NCBI RefSeq assembly: GCF_001642725.1 | Contig: NZ_LSUQ01000014.1 | Location: forward strand, 1 to 54,354 | DNA length: 54,354 nucleotides | From: Ferroacidibacillus organovorans | GTDB taxonomy: Bacteria > Bacillota > Bacilli > Alicyclobacillales > SLC66 | Direction of reading: 5' to 3' | Shown here: positions 36,957 to 45,268 of the stretch, piece by piece | Numbering within the stretch: the first letter of the stretch is position 1 | How the letters are laid out: each line of letters opens with the position of its first letter | The notes under the pieces: model-generated | Told to the model about the DNA's origin: nothing | Databases searched by the model: none | The model's input: the letters and a program-made list of their open reading frames with translations, nothing else | Program-made: the position numbers and the translations under genes

Positions 36957-38924
36957 CTATGAACCACCGGTCGCCTTGCCGTCCGTCTGCGGTCCTGGAC
37001 CTAACATCAGACGGACTGTCGCGCCCTGTTCAAGTTTTGTACCCGCCGCTGGAGCTTGACCGATCACATACGGCCCGCTCCCCGTGACTGCAATACGCAG
37101 AATGGAGCCGCTTTGCGTGATCGCCTGCACCGCGCTCTGATAGGTCTGACCGGCAAGACTTGGGACGACCGTAAGCACAGGATCGATGCCATAGCGATAC
37201 TTTTTGGGGATCCCCGTCACTTGTGGTTTAACGCCAAGCGCCTGCAGACTGTCTGCCAGCACACGCCCAACGACCGGGGCTGCGATCACGCCGCCAAAGA
37301 CAGGCGAACCTTTTGGCCGCGGATAGTCGATCGCAACATAGGCCACGAGCGATGGGTTGTTCGCCGGGGCCATCCCGATAAAAGAGACGATGTAGTGAGT
37401 GCCTGAATAGCGACCATGCTCGACCACCTGTGCCGTCCCCGTTTTGCCAGCGATTCGATAGCCTTCATGATACGCGTTTGCGCCCGTACCCTGCGCGACT
37501 ACGCTCTCAAGTGCGCTTCTCACTTCGCTCGCGGTCTGCGTACTGATGACACGGCGAACCGCTACCGGATTCACCATCTGAACATGGCCGTTTGTCGGGT
37601 CGAGAAACTCTTTAACGATCTGCGGTTTCATCAAAACGCCACCGTTAGCCACAGCGCCAACCGCCATCACCTGCTGAATCGGGGTCACCGAAACACCTTG
37701 GCCAAACGCAGTCGTCGCCAGTTCCAACGGACCGACGCGCGCTGGTGAAAAGAGAATCCCTTTTCCTTCCCCCGGAAGCGCAATGCCCGTTTTCTTTCCA
37801 AAACCAAATGCGCGAATAAACGAAAAGAGCGACTGCTTTCCCAATCGCTCGCCCAGTTGAACGAACCCTGGATTGCATGAGTTTTCCACGACATTTAAAT
37901 AGGCTTGACTGCCGTGGCCGCCTGCTTTCCAACAGCGAATCTTGTGACCTGCCACTTCATAGTAACCCGGATCGTAAAACTTTTCTTTAAGGTTTACCTT
38001 TTTTTCTTGAAGCGCCGCGGCGAGTGTCACAATTTTAAAGGTTGATCCAGGTTCAAATGTCTGCCAAATCGCCAGATTGCGATTATAGACGTCTGGCGGA
38101 ACATGCCGCCAGTTGTTCGGTTGAAACGATGGGTAATTTCCCATTGCGAGAATTTGTCCCGTCTTTGGATCTTCAACGATCATCGTCACGTGATCAGGGC
38201 TGTACGTCGCCACGACACGCTCAATCTCCCGATCGACAAACTGTTGAATCTGACGATCAAGCGTAAGCTCTACATCGAGTCCAGGGACAGGCGGGACATA
38301 ATTGTCATTCGTATTCGGAATCTCTTGTCCGCGGGCATTCGCGATAAATTGAAGCGCGCCTTTACGACCTTCGAGCTCTTTGTTGAACTGCTTTTCGATT
38401 CCGCTAAGCCCTTGACCGTCGCCACCCGTAAAACCGAGGACTTGCGCCGCCATACTACCGAACGGGTATGTGCGCGTCCCTTCTTCAACGAGATAGATGC
38501 CCGGCATGCGAAGTGCGCGCACGGCGCGCGCTTTCGCCTCGGACAGTCGCATCCCGTATGGCTTAATGTAGCGCGTCAGTTTTCCAGGGAGTAGTCCCTT
38601 TTCAATCGATTTCAGGGGACCGCCTAAAATTGCGTGAAGGCGCAGCGCCGTCTCTTTTGGATTCTTGATTTGACGTGGCACCACAATGATCGTCGCAGCG
38701 GTGGCCGTATAGACGAGCGGCGTGCCGTTGCGGTCAAGAATTTCACCGCGCACCGCTGAGATGGGTAAATCTCGCACAAGCACAGCGTTTCCTCTCGTGC
38801 GATAAAACTCGTTAGCGGCAATCGTGATGTGAAATACACGGCCGAGCAGCAATCCGATTGCGGCCAATAGACCGATCAGCGCAAAAAAGATTCTGCGGCG
38901 AATTTTTGACTGTGTGATGCGCAT
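36957..38924 (-). CDS. spoVD: SpoVD-type class B penicillin-binding protein
   Basis: This 655-residue transpeptidase has one N-terminal span (FFALIGLLAAIGLLLGRVF), a PBP dimerisation domain (RGEILDRNGTPL), and a transpeptidase domain with Ser294-x-x-Lys (PGSTFK), SCN (ENSCNPG) and KTG (AGKTGTAQ). A single C-terminal PASTA domain follows (VVPSLAGQTYQSAVQAI). The PASTA count and place after pbpB fit SpoVD, which makes spore cortex with SpoVE. ATG 38924 follows GAGGGGAACGTC. Confidence 0.94.
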   Translation of the reverse strand: MRITQSKIRRRIFFALIGLLAAIGLLLGRVFHITIAANEFYRTRGNAVLVRDLPISAVRGEILDRNGTPLVYTATAATIIVVPRQIKNPKETALRLHAILGGPLKSIEKGLLPGKLTRYIKPYGMRLSEAKARAVRALRMPGIYLVEEGTRTYPFGSMAAQVLGFTGGDGQGLSGIEKQFNKELEGRKGALQFIANARGQEIPNTNDNYVPPVPGLDVELTLDRQIQQFVDREIERVVATYSPDHVTMIVEDPKTGQILAMGNYPSFQPNNWRHVPPDVYNRNLAIWQTFEPGSTFKIVTLAAALQEKKVNLKEKFYDPGYYEVAGHKIRCWKAGGHGSQAYLNVVENSCNPGFVQLGERLGKQSLFSFIRAFGFGKKTGIALPGEGKGILFSPARVGPLELATTAFGQGVSVTPIQQVMAVGAVANGGVLMKPQIVKEFLDPTNGHVQMVNPVAVRRVISTQTASEVRSALESVVAQGTGANAYHEGYRIAGKTGTAQVVEHGRYSGTHYIVSFIGMAPANNPSLVAYVAIDYPRPKGSPVFGGVIAAPVVGRVLADSLQALGVKPQVTGIPKKYRYGIDPVLTVVPSLAGQTYQSAVQAITQSGSILRIAVTGSGPYVIGQAPAAGTKLEQGATVRLMLGPGPQTDGKATGGS

Positions 38925-38962
38925 GACGTTCCCCTCGAATCGCTGGACTGTCTGTCCACACG

Positions 38963-38990
38963 ATTCTATGCAGGAAATCATCGTTTAGAC
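38963..38990 (-). promoter_or_regulatory. Possible sigma-E promoter of spoVD
   Basis: On the minus strand CATAGAAT (38970-38963) matches the sigma-E -10 CATACAAT at seven of eight bases. GTCTAAA (38990-38984) lies 13 bp upstream as a weak -35. SpoVD is mother-cell specific in B. subtilis, which makes the position sensible, but the -35 is poor. Confidence 0.38.
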
Positions 38991-39000
38991 CGCTCCGCCA

Positions 39001-41154
39001 CTAGTTGCCACCTAGCGCAAGTGCCGGAGTAAACTTGACCGTGATCACAGAACCAATCGGTGTGACTGTCCCTGCCTTGATCGATTGCGCACTCGCGTAC
39101 CCAGATCCGCTCGGTTCGAGCGTAAGCCCGAGAATCGCGCAGAGATTCACCGCTTCTTGCATGGGCACCCCACTAAAGTTGGGGACGCGCACACTCCCTG
39201 CTTTGGCGATCGATTGATTACTTGCGAAGGCGACAGCTGAACCGCTGGCGACGCGCTGACCAGCGGCCGGCCACTGGCGAACCACCCGACCTGCGCTGTC
39301 AATCACATCCGGATGCAGGCCGAGCTTTTGTAGCGTCGACGCTGCGGCAGTAACGGTCATCCCTTGCAGATCGGGCACTGCGCGAAAGGAGGTAAGAGAG
39401 ACTTGTGCGAACGGAGTACTCGGGTTCGCACCGACCTGCGGAACGCGCAAAGCGCGCAGAGCCTGTCCAATAATAATCTTAGCCTGCGGTGATGATACAT
39501 CGTTTCCGTACTGAATCGCATGGTGCGGCTCGCTGACCGTGACATAGATGTCAAGTGCCGGGTGATTGGCGGGCGCAAATCCGATAAAAGAAAGGTTGTA
39601 CTTATTCGCATAGTATCCGCCTTGTGGGCTCGGAATTTGCGCGGTTCCCGTCTTACCGGCAACGTCATAGCCTGGCACGTAGGCGGAAAGCGTCGGATCT
39701 TGACTCACATCCTGCACCATGATGTTGGTGATCGTCTTCATGATGCTCTGTGGCGCAACCCTGCGCACGACATCCGGTTTGCGATAATACACCACGCGTC
39801 CATCTGGCGCGACAATTTTTTGAACCACATACGGTTTCATCAAAAGGCCGCCGTTTGCCACAGCACCGACTTCTGCAACCTGCTGAATCGGCGTCACCGC
39901 GAGTCCCTGACCGAACGTCGTCGTCGCAAAATCGACTGCGTTGATATGTTTAGGGTCAAAGAGGATCGAGGTGCCTTCCCCTGGCAGATCAATACCCGTC
40001 GGCTTGTTCATGCCATAGAGTGCAATGTAGCGAGCGAGCGTTATCGGACCTTCCGCCTGTCCGATGTGAATAAACCCGGTATTACTCGAAACGATCATCG
40101 CCTGCCGATACGTGATGCGGCCCCAGCCCCAAAGATTCCAATCGCGAATCGGCACGCCGTTTACATAGTCAACCCCTGACATATACGTTTGATTGAGATT
40201 GATCGCGTGCGTTGCAAGCGCACCGGTCAACGTCACAATTTTAAAAGTTGATCCCGGTTCAAACGGATCAGAAATCGCCCAGTTTGTGTCAAGCGTGGAG
40301 GCTGGATACTTCCAGTACGTATTCGGATTAAACGTTGGCAAGGCGCCCATGCCAAGAATTGCGCCTGTTGTAGGGTCAGCGACAATAATTGCCGCGTGCG
40401 CCGGATGAAACCGTTTCTGAATGCGAACAAGCGCCTGATCAACCGATTGCTGAATGGAGGCATTAAGCGTGAGATACACGCTGTCCCCGTTTTGAACAGG
40501 TTTGGTCACGACCGGCTTAAACGGAATCGGATTTCCTGACGCATCCGAGACAAAGGTGCTCATCCCTGGTTTCCCGGCGAGGTAGCTGTTGTATTCAAGC
40601 TCTGTTCCGGCGACGCCCGTCCCGGTCTGATCGACAAATCCGAGCACGTGCGACGCGAATGTGCCTGCCGGATACTCGCGCAGGTACGTTTTGTTCGGAT
40701 TGACATCTTGGCTTACGCTCAACGCTTGAAATACGTTTACAACCGCATTCTTTTTCGTCAGCGTGAGATTGACCATTGTTGGATACCAACGCAGCCAAGT
40801 GACACCTTTGCGTTCGATTTGCGCGGTGATCGCGCTCGCTGAGACACCGAGAATCGGACTTAGGCGATTGGCGATTTTTGCGACAAACGCAGGCCCGCGC
40901 GACGCGAGATCTTGAATGTCCATATCGAGGTTGTAAGCGGGGACGTCAAACGCGAGCTGATCGCCATTGCTGTCATAGATCGACCCGCGCATCGGTTTAA
41001 TAATCGAATGAGAATACCATTCACTTTGTGACCATTGTTTAAAACGTGCGTACGCGTGCTGAACAGCAAACAAACGCACGAGAAACAATGTAAAAATTAA
41101 CGAAAAAAAGATCCGCAAGAGCATCGAGCGACGGTTCGTTGTTCGCTCATTCAA
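39001..41154 (-). CDS. pbpB: Division-specific class B penicillin-binding protein (PbpB/FtsI)
   Basis: This 717-residue transpeptidase cross-links septal peptidoglycan. It has one N-terminal span (LLRIFFSLIFTLFLVRLF), MRGSIYDSNGDQLAFD, the active-site PGSTFK with Ser302 and Lys305, VSSNTGF and AGKTGTAQ, then two PASTA repeats (VPDLQGMTVTAAASTL and VPNFSGVPMQEAVNL). The start is TTG at 41154, overlapping the ftsL stop as TTGA; GGAG lies ten bases upstream. Confidence 0.95.
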   Translation of the reverse strand: MNERTTNRRSMLLRIFFSLIFTLFLVRLFAVQHAYARFKQWSQSEWYSHSIIKPMRGSIYDSNGDQLAFDVPAYNLDMDIQDLASRGPAFVAKIANRLSPILGVSASAITAQIERKGVTWLRWYPTMVNLTLTKKNAVVNVFQALSVSQDVNPNKTYLREYPAGTFASHVLGFVDQTGTGVAGTELEYNSYLAGKPGMSTFVSDASGNPIPFKPVVTKPVQNGDSVYLTLNASIQQSVDQALVRIQKRFHPAHAAIIVADPTTGAILGMGALPTFNPNTYWKYPASTLDTNWAISDPFEPGSTFKIVTLTGALATHAINLNQTYMSGVDYVNGVPIRDWNLWGWGRITYRQAMIVSSNTGFIHIGQAEGPITLARYIALYGMNKPTGIDLPGEGTSILFDPKHINAVDFATTTFGQGLAVTPIQQVAEVGAVANGGLLMKPYVVQKIVAPDGRVVYYRKPDVVRRVAPQSIMKTITNIMVQDVSQDPTLSAYVPGYDVAGKTGTAQIPSPQGGYYANKYNLSFIGFAPANHPALDIYVTVSEPHHAIQYGNDVSSPQAKIIIGQALRALRVPQVGANPSTPFAQVSLTSFRAVPDLQGMTVTAAASTLQKLGLHPDVIDSAGRVVRQWPAAGQRVASGSAVAFASNQSIAKAGSVRVPNFSGVPMQEAVNLCAILGLTLEPSGSGYASAQSIKAGTVTPIGSVITVKFTPALALGGN

Positions 41155-41528
41155 GGGTGTGCCGCTCCAATCACAACTGGCGTCGCAGCCTTCATGTGAA
41201 GTGATTTTTCTGCGATTGTAAGAATGCGCTCTGGGGACGACAGTTGAAGAACCTGTCCCTGTAGCGATGCGTCAAGCGCATTTTGCTGTGTGAGTGTCTG
41301 CTTGATCTGATTGATGTCCTCGCTTTGCGTGACGAGCGTCGCATAGCGGCTCACTAAAAAAACACCGACCAAGGCGCATAAGAGTAAGCTTCCAATAAGC
41401 CCGAGGCGATCCTTTACCTCGCGCTTTGCGTGCAGATCGGGCCTCTTTGGTTGCAGGGGCTGCTCGATTGCTTTAGAACGTGGAATCGGCGCATAAGCCG
41501 AGTGATTCGATAATGGTTCAATCGCCAT
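41151..41528 (-). CDS. ftsL: Cell division protein FtsL
   Basis: This 125-residue bitopic protein has a cytoplasmic basic N-terminus, one span (LIGSLLLCALVGVFLVSRY) and an extracellular heptad-rich coiled coil (QSEDINQIKQTLTQQNALDAS) ending in the SPERILTIAEKSLHM segment typical of FtsL. It recruits the septal synthase with DivIB and DivIC. ATG 41528 follows GAGGAG. Confidence 0.92.
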   Translation of the reverse strand: MAIEPLSNHSAYAPIPRSKAIEQPLQPKRPDLHAKREVKDRLGLIGSLLLCALVGVFLVSRYATLVTQSEDINQIKQTLTQQNALDASLQGQVLQLSSPERILTIAEKSLHMKAATPVVIGAAHP

Positions 41529-41563
41529 TTATGCTAGCTCCTCATGATCCATCGATCTATGGT

Positions 41564-42517
41564 TTAGGGCGCACTTTCTATTCGCTCAATGATCCGCAAT
41601 CGCGCCGAACGCGAGCGCGGATTCTCTTCTTGCTCGCGTTCGGACGGAACAATTCCCTTTTTCGTAATGACGCGAAACTGCGCCACCCTGCCGCAGACAC
41701 ATTGTGGAAACTGTGGCGGACAGACACATCCTTTTGCCGCCTCTAAAAATTGTTGTTTAATGATGCGGTCCTCAAGTGAGTGAAATGAGATCAGCGCGAG
41801 CCGCCCGCCTTCAGACAGGCGCGCGAGCGCCATAGGAATCAGTCGCTCCAAGGAACCCAACTCATCATTGATCGCGATGCGCAGTGCCTGAAAAACGCGT
41901 TTTGCCGGATGCGGCCCTGTTCTGCGCGTCGACGCCGGAATCGCTTCCTTGATAATTTCTGCCAGTTGTCCTGTCGTGCGAATCGGCGTCTGTTGACGCG
42001 TTGTGACAATTCGCTCAGCGATGCGGCGAGAAAACCGCTCTTCACCATAGGTAAAAAAAATGTGCATTAGTTCTTGCAAAGAACGCGTTGCGATCCATTC
42101 TTCTGCCGTTTCCCCACGCGTTTGATCCATACGCATGTCAAGTGGTGCGTCAGATTGATAGGAAAAACCCCGCTCGCGACGATCGAGCTGTACAGAAGAG
42201 ACGCCGAGATCACAGAGGATTCCAGCGACGCGCTCGATGCCTAGCTGTGTCAAGTGATCATCTAAATTCGAAAAATTGTCGTGTACAAGGGTCACGCGAT
42301 TTGGGTACGCCTGAGCCCACTGCGCCGCGTATTGAAGTGCGGTTTGATCGCGGTCAAAACCGATCAGTCTCCCGGTTGGATTTGACGCGTCAAGTATTGC
42401 GCGGGCGTGACCACCGCCGCCAAGTGTCCCGTCAACATAGAGTCCACCCGGATGAACAGCGAGCAATGTGACCGCTTCTTCACATAACACCGTGCGGTGA
42501 ACAAACGTGCTTTCCAT
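41564..42517 (-). CDS. rsmH: 16S rRNA (cytosine-1402 N4)-methyltransferase
   Basis: This 317-residue SAM enzyme begins MESTFVHRTVLCEEAV. The SAM loop is VDGTLGGGGHARAIL, followed by GFDRDQTAL, and the C-terminal motifs are AKRVFQALRIAINDEL and LISFHSLEDRIIKQ. It methylates C1402 in the decoding centre with RsmI. ATG 42517 has AGGAG ten bases upstream. It is the second gene after mraZ, the usual dcw start. Confidence 0.97.
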   Translation of the reverse strand: MESTFVHRTVLCEEAVTLLAVHPGGLYVDGTLGGGGHARAILDASNPTGRLIGFDRDQTALQYAAQWAQAYPNRVTLVHDNFSNLDDHLTQLGIERVAGILCDLGVSSVQLDRRERGFSYQSDAPLDMRMDQTRGETAEEWIATRSLQELMHIFFTYGEERFSRRIAERIVTTRQQTPIRTTGQLAEIIKEAIPASTRRTGPHPAKRVFQALRIAINDELGSLERLIPMALARLSEGGRLALISFHSLEDRIIKQQFLEAAKGCVCPPQFPQCVCGRVAQFRVITKKGIVPSEREQEENPRSRSARLRIIERIESAP

Positions 42518-42533
42518 GCGTGACCATCTCCTG

Positions 42534-42965
42534 TTAAAGATTGAGATCCATAAGGCTCTCCGCCAATTCGTTAAAGGACGATTCCGCCCCTTCGCTATAG
42601 GCTTTCCAGCGCTCACCGCTCCAAATCTCCACACGAGGCCCCACGCCTACCACAAAACAATCTTGCTTCAGGGAAGCATACTCTCGTAAATTGGCCGGAA
42701 TGAGGACTCGCCCCTGTTTATCAAGGTCACACTCCGTCGCTCCACTGAAGAGAAAACGAACAAACTGCCTTGCATCACCGCGCGAGAGTGGCATCGCTCG
42801 GAGCCTTTCTTCAAGCGCCTCAAAGTCCGCTCGGGGAAAAACAAAAAGACACTGATCGAGCCCCCGTGTAAGAATAAATGAGCCGCCGAGACCGTCGCGA
42901 AACTTTGCAGGAATCGTTAAGCGTGCTTTATCATCCAGGCTGTGTTGAAACTCACCTAGAAACAT
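42534..42965 (-). CDS. mraZ: Transcriptional regulator MraZ
   Basis: This 143-residue protein has two SpoVT/AbrB-like swapped-hairpin repeats, each with a DxxxR motif: EFQHSLDDKARLTIPAKFRD and ATECDLDKQGRVLIPANLREY. MraZ binds direct repeats upstream of its own gene and controls the division cluster. ATG 42965 follows GAGGGTG. The expected repeats are visible about 30-54 nt upstream of the start. Confidence 0.97.
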   Translation of the reverse strand: MFLGEFQHSLDDKARLTIPAKFRDGLGGSFILTRGLDQCLFVFPRADFEALEERLRAMPLSRGDARQFVRFLFSGATECDLDKQGRVLIPANLREYASLKQDCFVVGVGPRVEIWSGERWKAYSEGAESSFNELAESLMDLNL

Positions 42966-42994
42966 ATCAGCACACCCTCTTCCTCACAAAGTAA

Positions 42995-43019
42995 CCCACA
43001 ACGCCCCACTTTTCACCAC
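42995..43019 (-). promoter_or_regulatory. MraZ-binding direct repeats
   Basis: Three pentamers on the minus strand, GTGGT (43019-43015), GTGGG (43009-43005) and GTGGG (42999-42995), are spaced exactly 10 bp apart. This matches known MraZ operators of TGGG-type repeats with 5-bp spacers. A fourth, weaker GTGAG lies 12 bp farther on. Feedback control of the division cluster is inferred. Confidence 0.8.
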
Positions 43020-43045
43020 TTTCTTTTGAATTCGTGACGTAAATT

Positions 43046-43085
43046 AAAAATCCTGCCTCCATTTGTCATGGGGACAGGATTTTTT
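43046..43085 (-). terminator. Bidirectional-looking terminator between bshC and mraZ
   Basis: An imperfect hairpin (AAAAATCCTG ... CAGGATTTTT arms, with CCCCAT/ATGGAGG inside) has T runs on both strands. On the minus strand it ends the bshC message about 35 nt after the stop and insulates mraZ. Confidence 0.8.
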
Positions 43086-43120
43086 ATCATTCTAACAAGC
43101 TTTATTCCATTTCTGATCGT

Positions 43121-44737
43121 TTAAATTTCGAGATAGATCATGTCGTTCATATCCGTCGCGTCCAAGTCAGCGAGGCTATGCATCCACGATGTTCCAAAGT
43201 GTGCAATAACAGACAGTGGAGAAAGGAGACGCTCTTGCTCTCCTCCCTTTGGTTCGAGCCACGATATCATCCGCTCACTGAGCGCTGCGTGTTCCACATG
43301 TTTTTTTCGAAGCACTCGCTCCGAACGCAGCGCCAGGCGCTCCATCTCGCGTATAAACGAATCCTGCGCTTTGTGCAGATCGCGTCTGGCGCGCCCACCC
43401 ACTTTTTCAAAATAAGATTCGCGACCGCCGAGCAAATCACGGATCTCCTGTTTCATCTCTTCCACCACGCGACGAAGCGGCGGATCCATACTTTGCGCCA
43501 CTTTTTCCTGCAGTGCCGCGTGCACATCATCACGCCACGATAGCCCTAGTTTTTTTGCAGACCGCACAATCGACGGTGGTACGAGTGTCACCCGCTGACG
43601 CAAAAAAAGAGGTGGTATGGTCCTCCCTGCTTCGTGGAAAATACCTCCCATCATGGCGTGATATGAAACCTCCGCCGCGCCGCCCACATAGGCGAGAACT
43701 GGCAACAGATAATCCTGAACAACTGGCCTGTAGAGTACACCCGCCGAAAAAGCTTCCGGTTCATCGCGCAACCGTTTTTTTAACGTATCGATCGAAATCG
43801 ATTCACCAGAGTCACGCAGTTTTAGCGCATCTTCTCGCTCGCACAAATCAAGCGGTGAGCGGACACGATCCTGAATGAAATAGAGCAGCGAGTGTTCCGC
43901 ACTAACGTCCACTTGCGCTTTAAAAGAGGCGTCGCGCAACCGCTTTGCGCCCGCAAGCGCCGCATCGCGAAAAACGCGCGGGCGATCCAGAACCTGTGCG
44001 AATGCGGCGGCCGCCGCCCGTCTCATCGCGCGCGTTGTAGGATCAATCACGAGGATCGGAAACTCTCCCAGCCATGCTTGCAACGTCTTTTGAAAAAGTG
44101 TCCCCATTCGCGAATGCGCCGCATGAAGCGTGTTCAGCTCTGCGACGAGATCTGCCGTATAGAGCCCATCGCGCAAATCTGCAGAGATCTGCTCAAGCAT
44201 TCCTCTCATTTCGCGCGCGGGCACGTCGTGAATTCCTACAGGCGTACGCGGAACGGGTCGGGTCTTTAGCGAAACGCGCCGCAGCGTCCCTTCATCCGAA
44301 ACATAGTGCGCGCTAGCCACTTCGTCAAAATCGTGATCTTCAGCCGCAACCCAGAACACCGGGATAACGGGGACATTCATCTCCTGTTCCATTTGTCTTG
44401 CCAGCGCCACGGTCGAGAGCGCCTTGTGAATCGTATAGAGCGGTCCTGTAAATAGTCCTGCTTGTTGGCCTGTGACAACGACGAGCGCGCGTGGATCGCG
44501 CAATCGCTCCCACTGCGCACGCTGAATCTCTGTCGCATTGCTGAGTTGTTCGCGAATTGCCTCAAGCAAGAGGTCACGCTGCGTCTCATCGTAGTGCTGA
44601 GCGACATCGAACGATCTACGTTTTAAGCTCGCTTGATCAAACCCATAGTCATAAAATGCGCGGATGCGCGCGTCTCCCTCAAGATAAGCGTCAGTCACAT
44701 CGTTGCCGGTTCTACATCGAAGTCGGGACAGTTTCAT
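43121..44737 (-). CDS. bshC: Bacillithiol biosynthesis cysteine-adding enzyme BshC
   Basis: This 538-residue protein adds cysteine to glucosaminyl-malate, the last step of bacillithiol synthesis. Family blocks seen: VVVTGQQAGLFTGPLYTIHKALS, VPVIPVFWVAAEDHDFDEV, FPILVIDPTTRAMRR and VSYHAMMGGIF. A long C-terminal coiled coil is present (residues ~400-490). ATG 44737 follows GAGGAGATCG. Adjacent bshC-mraZ order is the B. subtilis one. Confidence 0.95.
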   Translation of the reverse strand: MKLSRLRCRTGNDVTDAYLEGDARIRAFYDYGFDQASLKRRSFDVAQHYDETQRDLLLEAIREQLSNATEIQRAQWERLRDPRALVVVTGQQAGLFTGPLYTIHKALSTVALARQMEQEMNVPVIPVFWVAAEDHDFDEVASAHYVSDEGTLRRVSLKTRPVPRTPVGIHDVPAREMRGMLEQISADLRDGLYTADLVAELNTLHAAHSRMGTLFQKTLQAWLGEFPILVIDPTTRAMRRAAAAAFAQVLDRPRVFRDAALAGAKRLRDASFKAQVDVSAEHSLLYFIQDRVRSPLDLCEREDALKLRDSGESISIDTLKKRLRDEPEAFSAGVLYRPVVQDYLLPVLAYVGGAAEVSYHAMMGGIFHEAGRTIPPLFLRQRVTLVPPSIVRSAKKLGLSWRDDVHAALQEKVAQSMDPPLRRVVEEMKQEIRDLLGGRESYFEKVGGRARRDLHKAQDSFIREMERLALRSERVLRKKHVEHAALSERMISWLEPKGGEQERLLSPLSVIAHFGTSWMHSLADLDATDMNDMIYLEI

Positions 44738-44776
44738 AACGTTACGATCTCCTCGCCAATCTGGACAAATCAAAGA

Positions 44777-44814
44777 GTAAGGGTCATCGACTTCACAGCG
44801 ACGATGAGCCTTAC
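44777..44814 (-). terminator. Hairpin between comFB and bshC, possible terminator
   Basis: Arms GTAAGGGTCATCG and CGATGAGCCTTAC pair except for one central G-G mismatch, with a 12-nt loop. The minus-strand flank CTCTTTGATTTG is only moderately T-rich. It may end comFB or lie in the bshC leader. Confidence 0.45.
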
Positions 44815-44872
44815 TTATTGTACATGAACTCACTCACTAAGGAAAGTAAAGCGTCTATACGTATCGTTTAAG

Positions 44873-45148
44873 TCACGCGTGCTTGCAATTCTCATGAACA
44901 ATCCAAATCGCCTTTGTCAACTCGCGAATCAAATCGACACGCGCCTGATCAAACTGCATACCTGCCTTTGAATACGCCTGTCCATCTGGTCGCGAACTGT
45001 AGTGTGGCGTCAAATGGTTGAGCGCAATCGCCAACATGTCCGTTTTACAAATATCACACGCACACACGTCGTCCATGCGTGTCAGCATGTCATCAAGCGT
45101 AAAGCGCGCAACTTCTTCTACAACATTGACAAGCAACTCATCCACCAC
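44873..45148 (-). CDS. comFB: Late competence development protein ComFB family
   Basis: This 91-residue protein has a Cys cluster C29, C31 and C34 (DVCACDICKTDMLAIALNHLTPHY) followed by a helical C-terminus (RVDLIRELTKAIWIVHENC). The CxC-xx-C-x-x-D motif with ALNxLxPxY is diagnostic of ComFB. In B. subtilis the gene is in the comF operon and its role is unclear; a related family binds c-di-nucleotides in cyanobacteria. Here it stands alone, not beside comFA/comFC. GTG start at 45148; the next codon is also GTG. Confidence 0.82.
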   Translation of the reverse strand: MVDELLVNVVEEVARFTLDDMLTRMDDVCACDICKTDMLAIALNHLTPHYSSRPDGQAYSKAGMQFDQARVDLIRELTKAIWIVHENCKHA

Positions 45149-45268
45149 ACTTTCCGATCATCAACACCTTGTTTCACCCTATCACACAAGTTTAGCCGAT
45201 TCAATCCTCGCTTTGGACATACTGTAAGTAAAATCGACTGCGCAAAGGTTTGAAGGAGGAACCCATTT

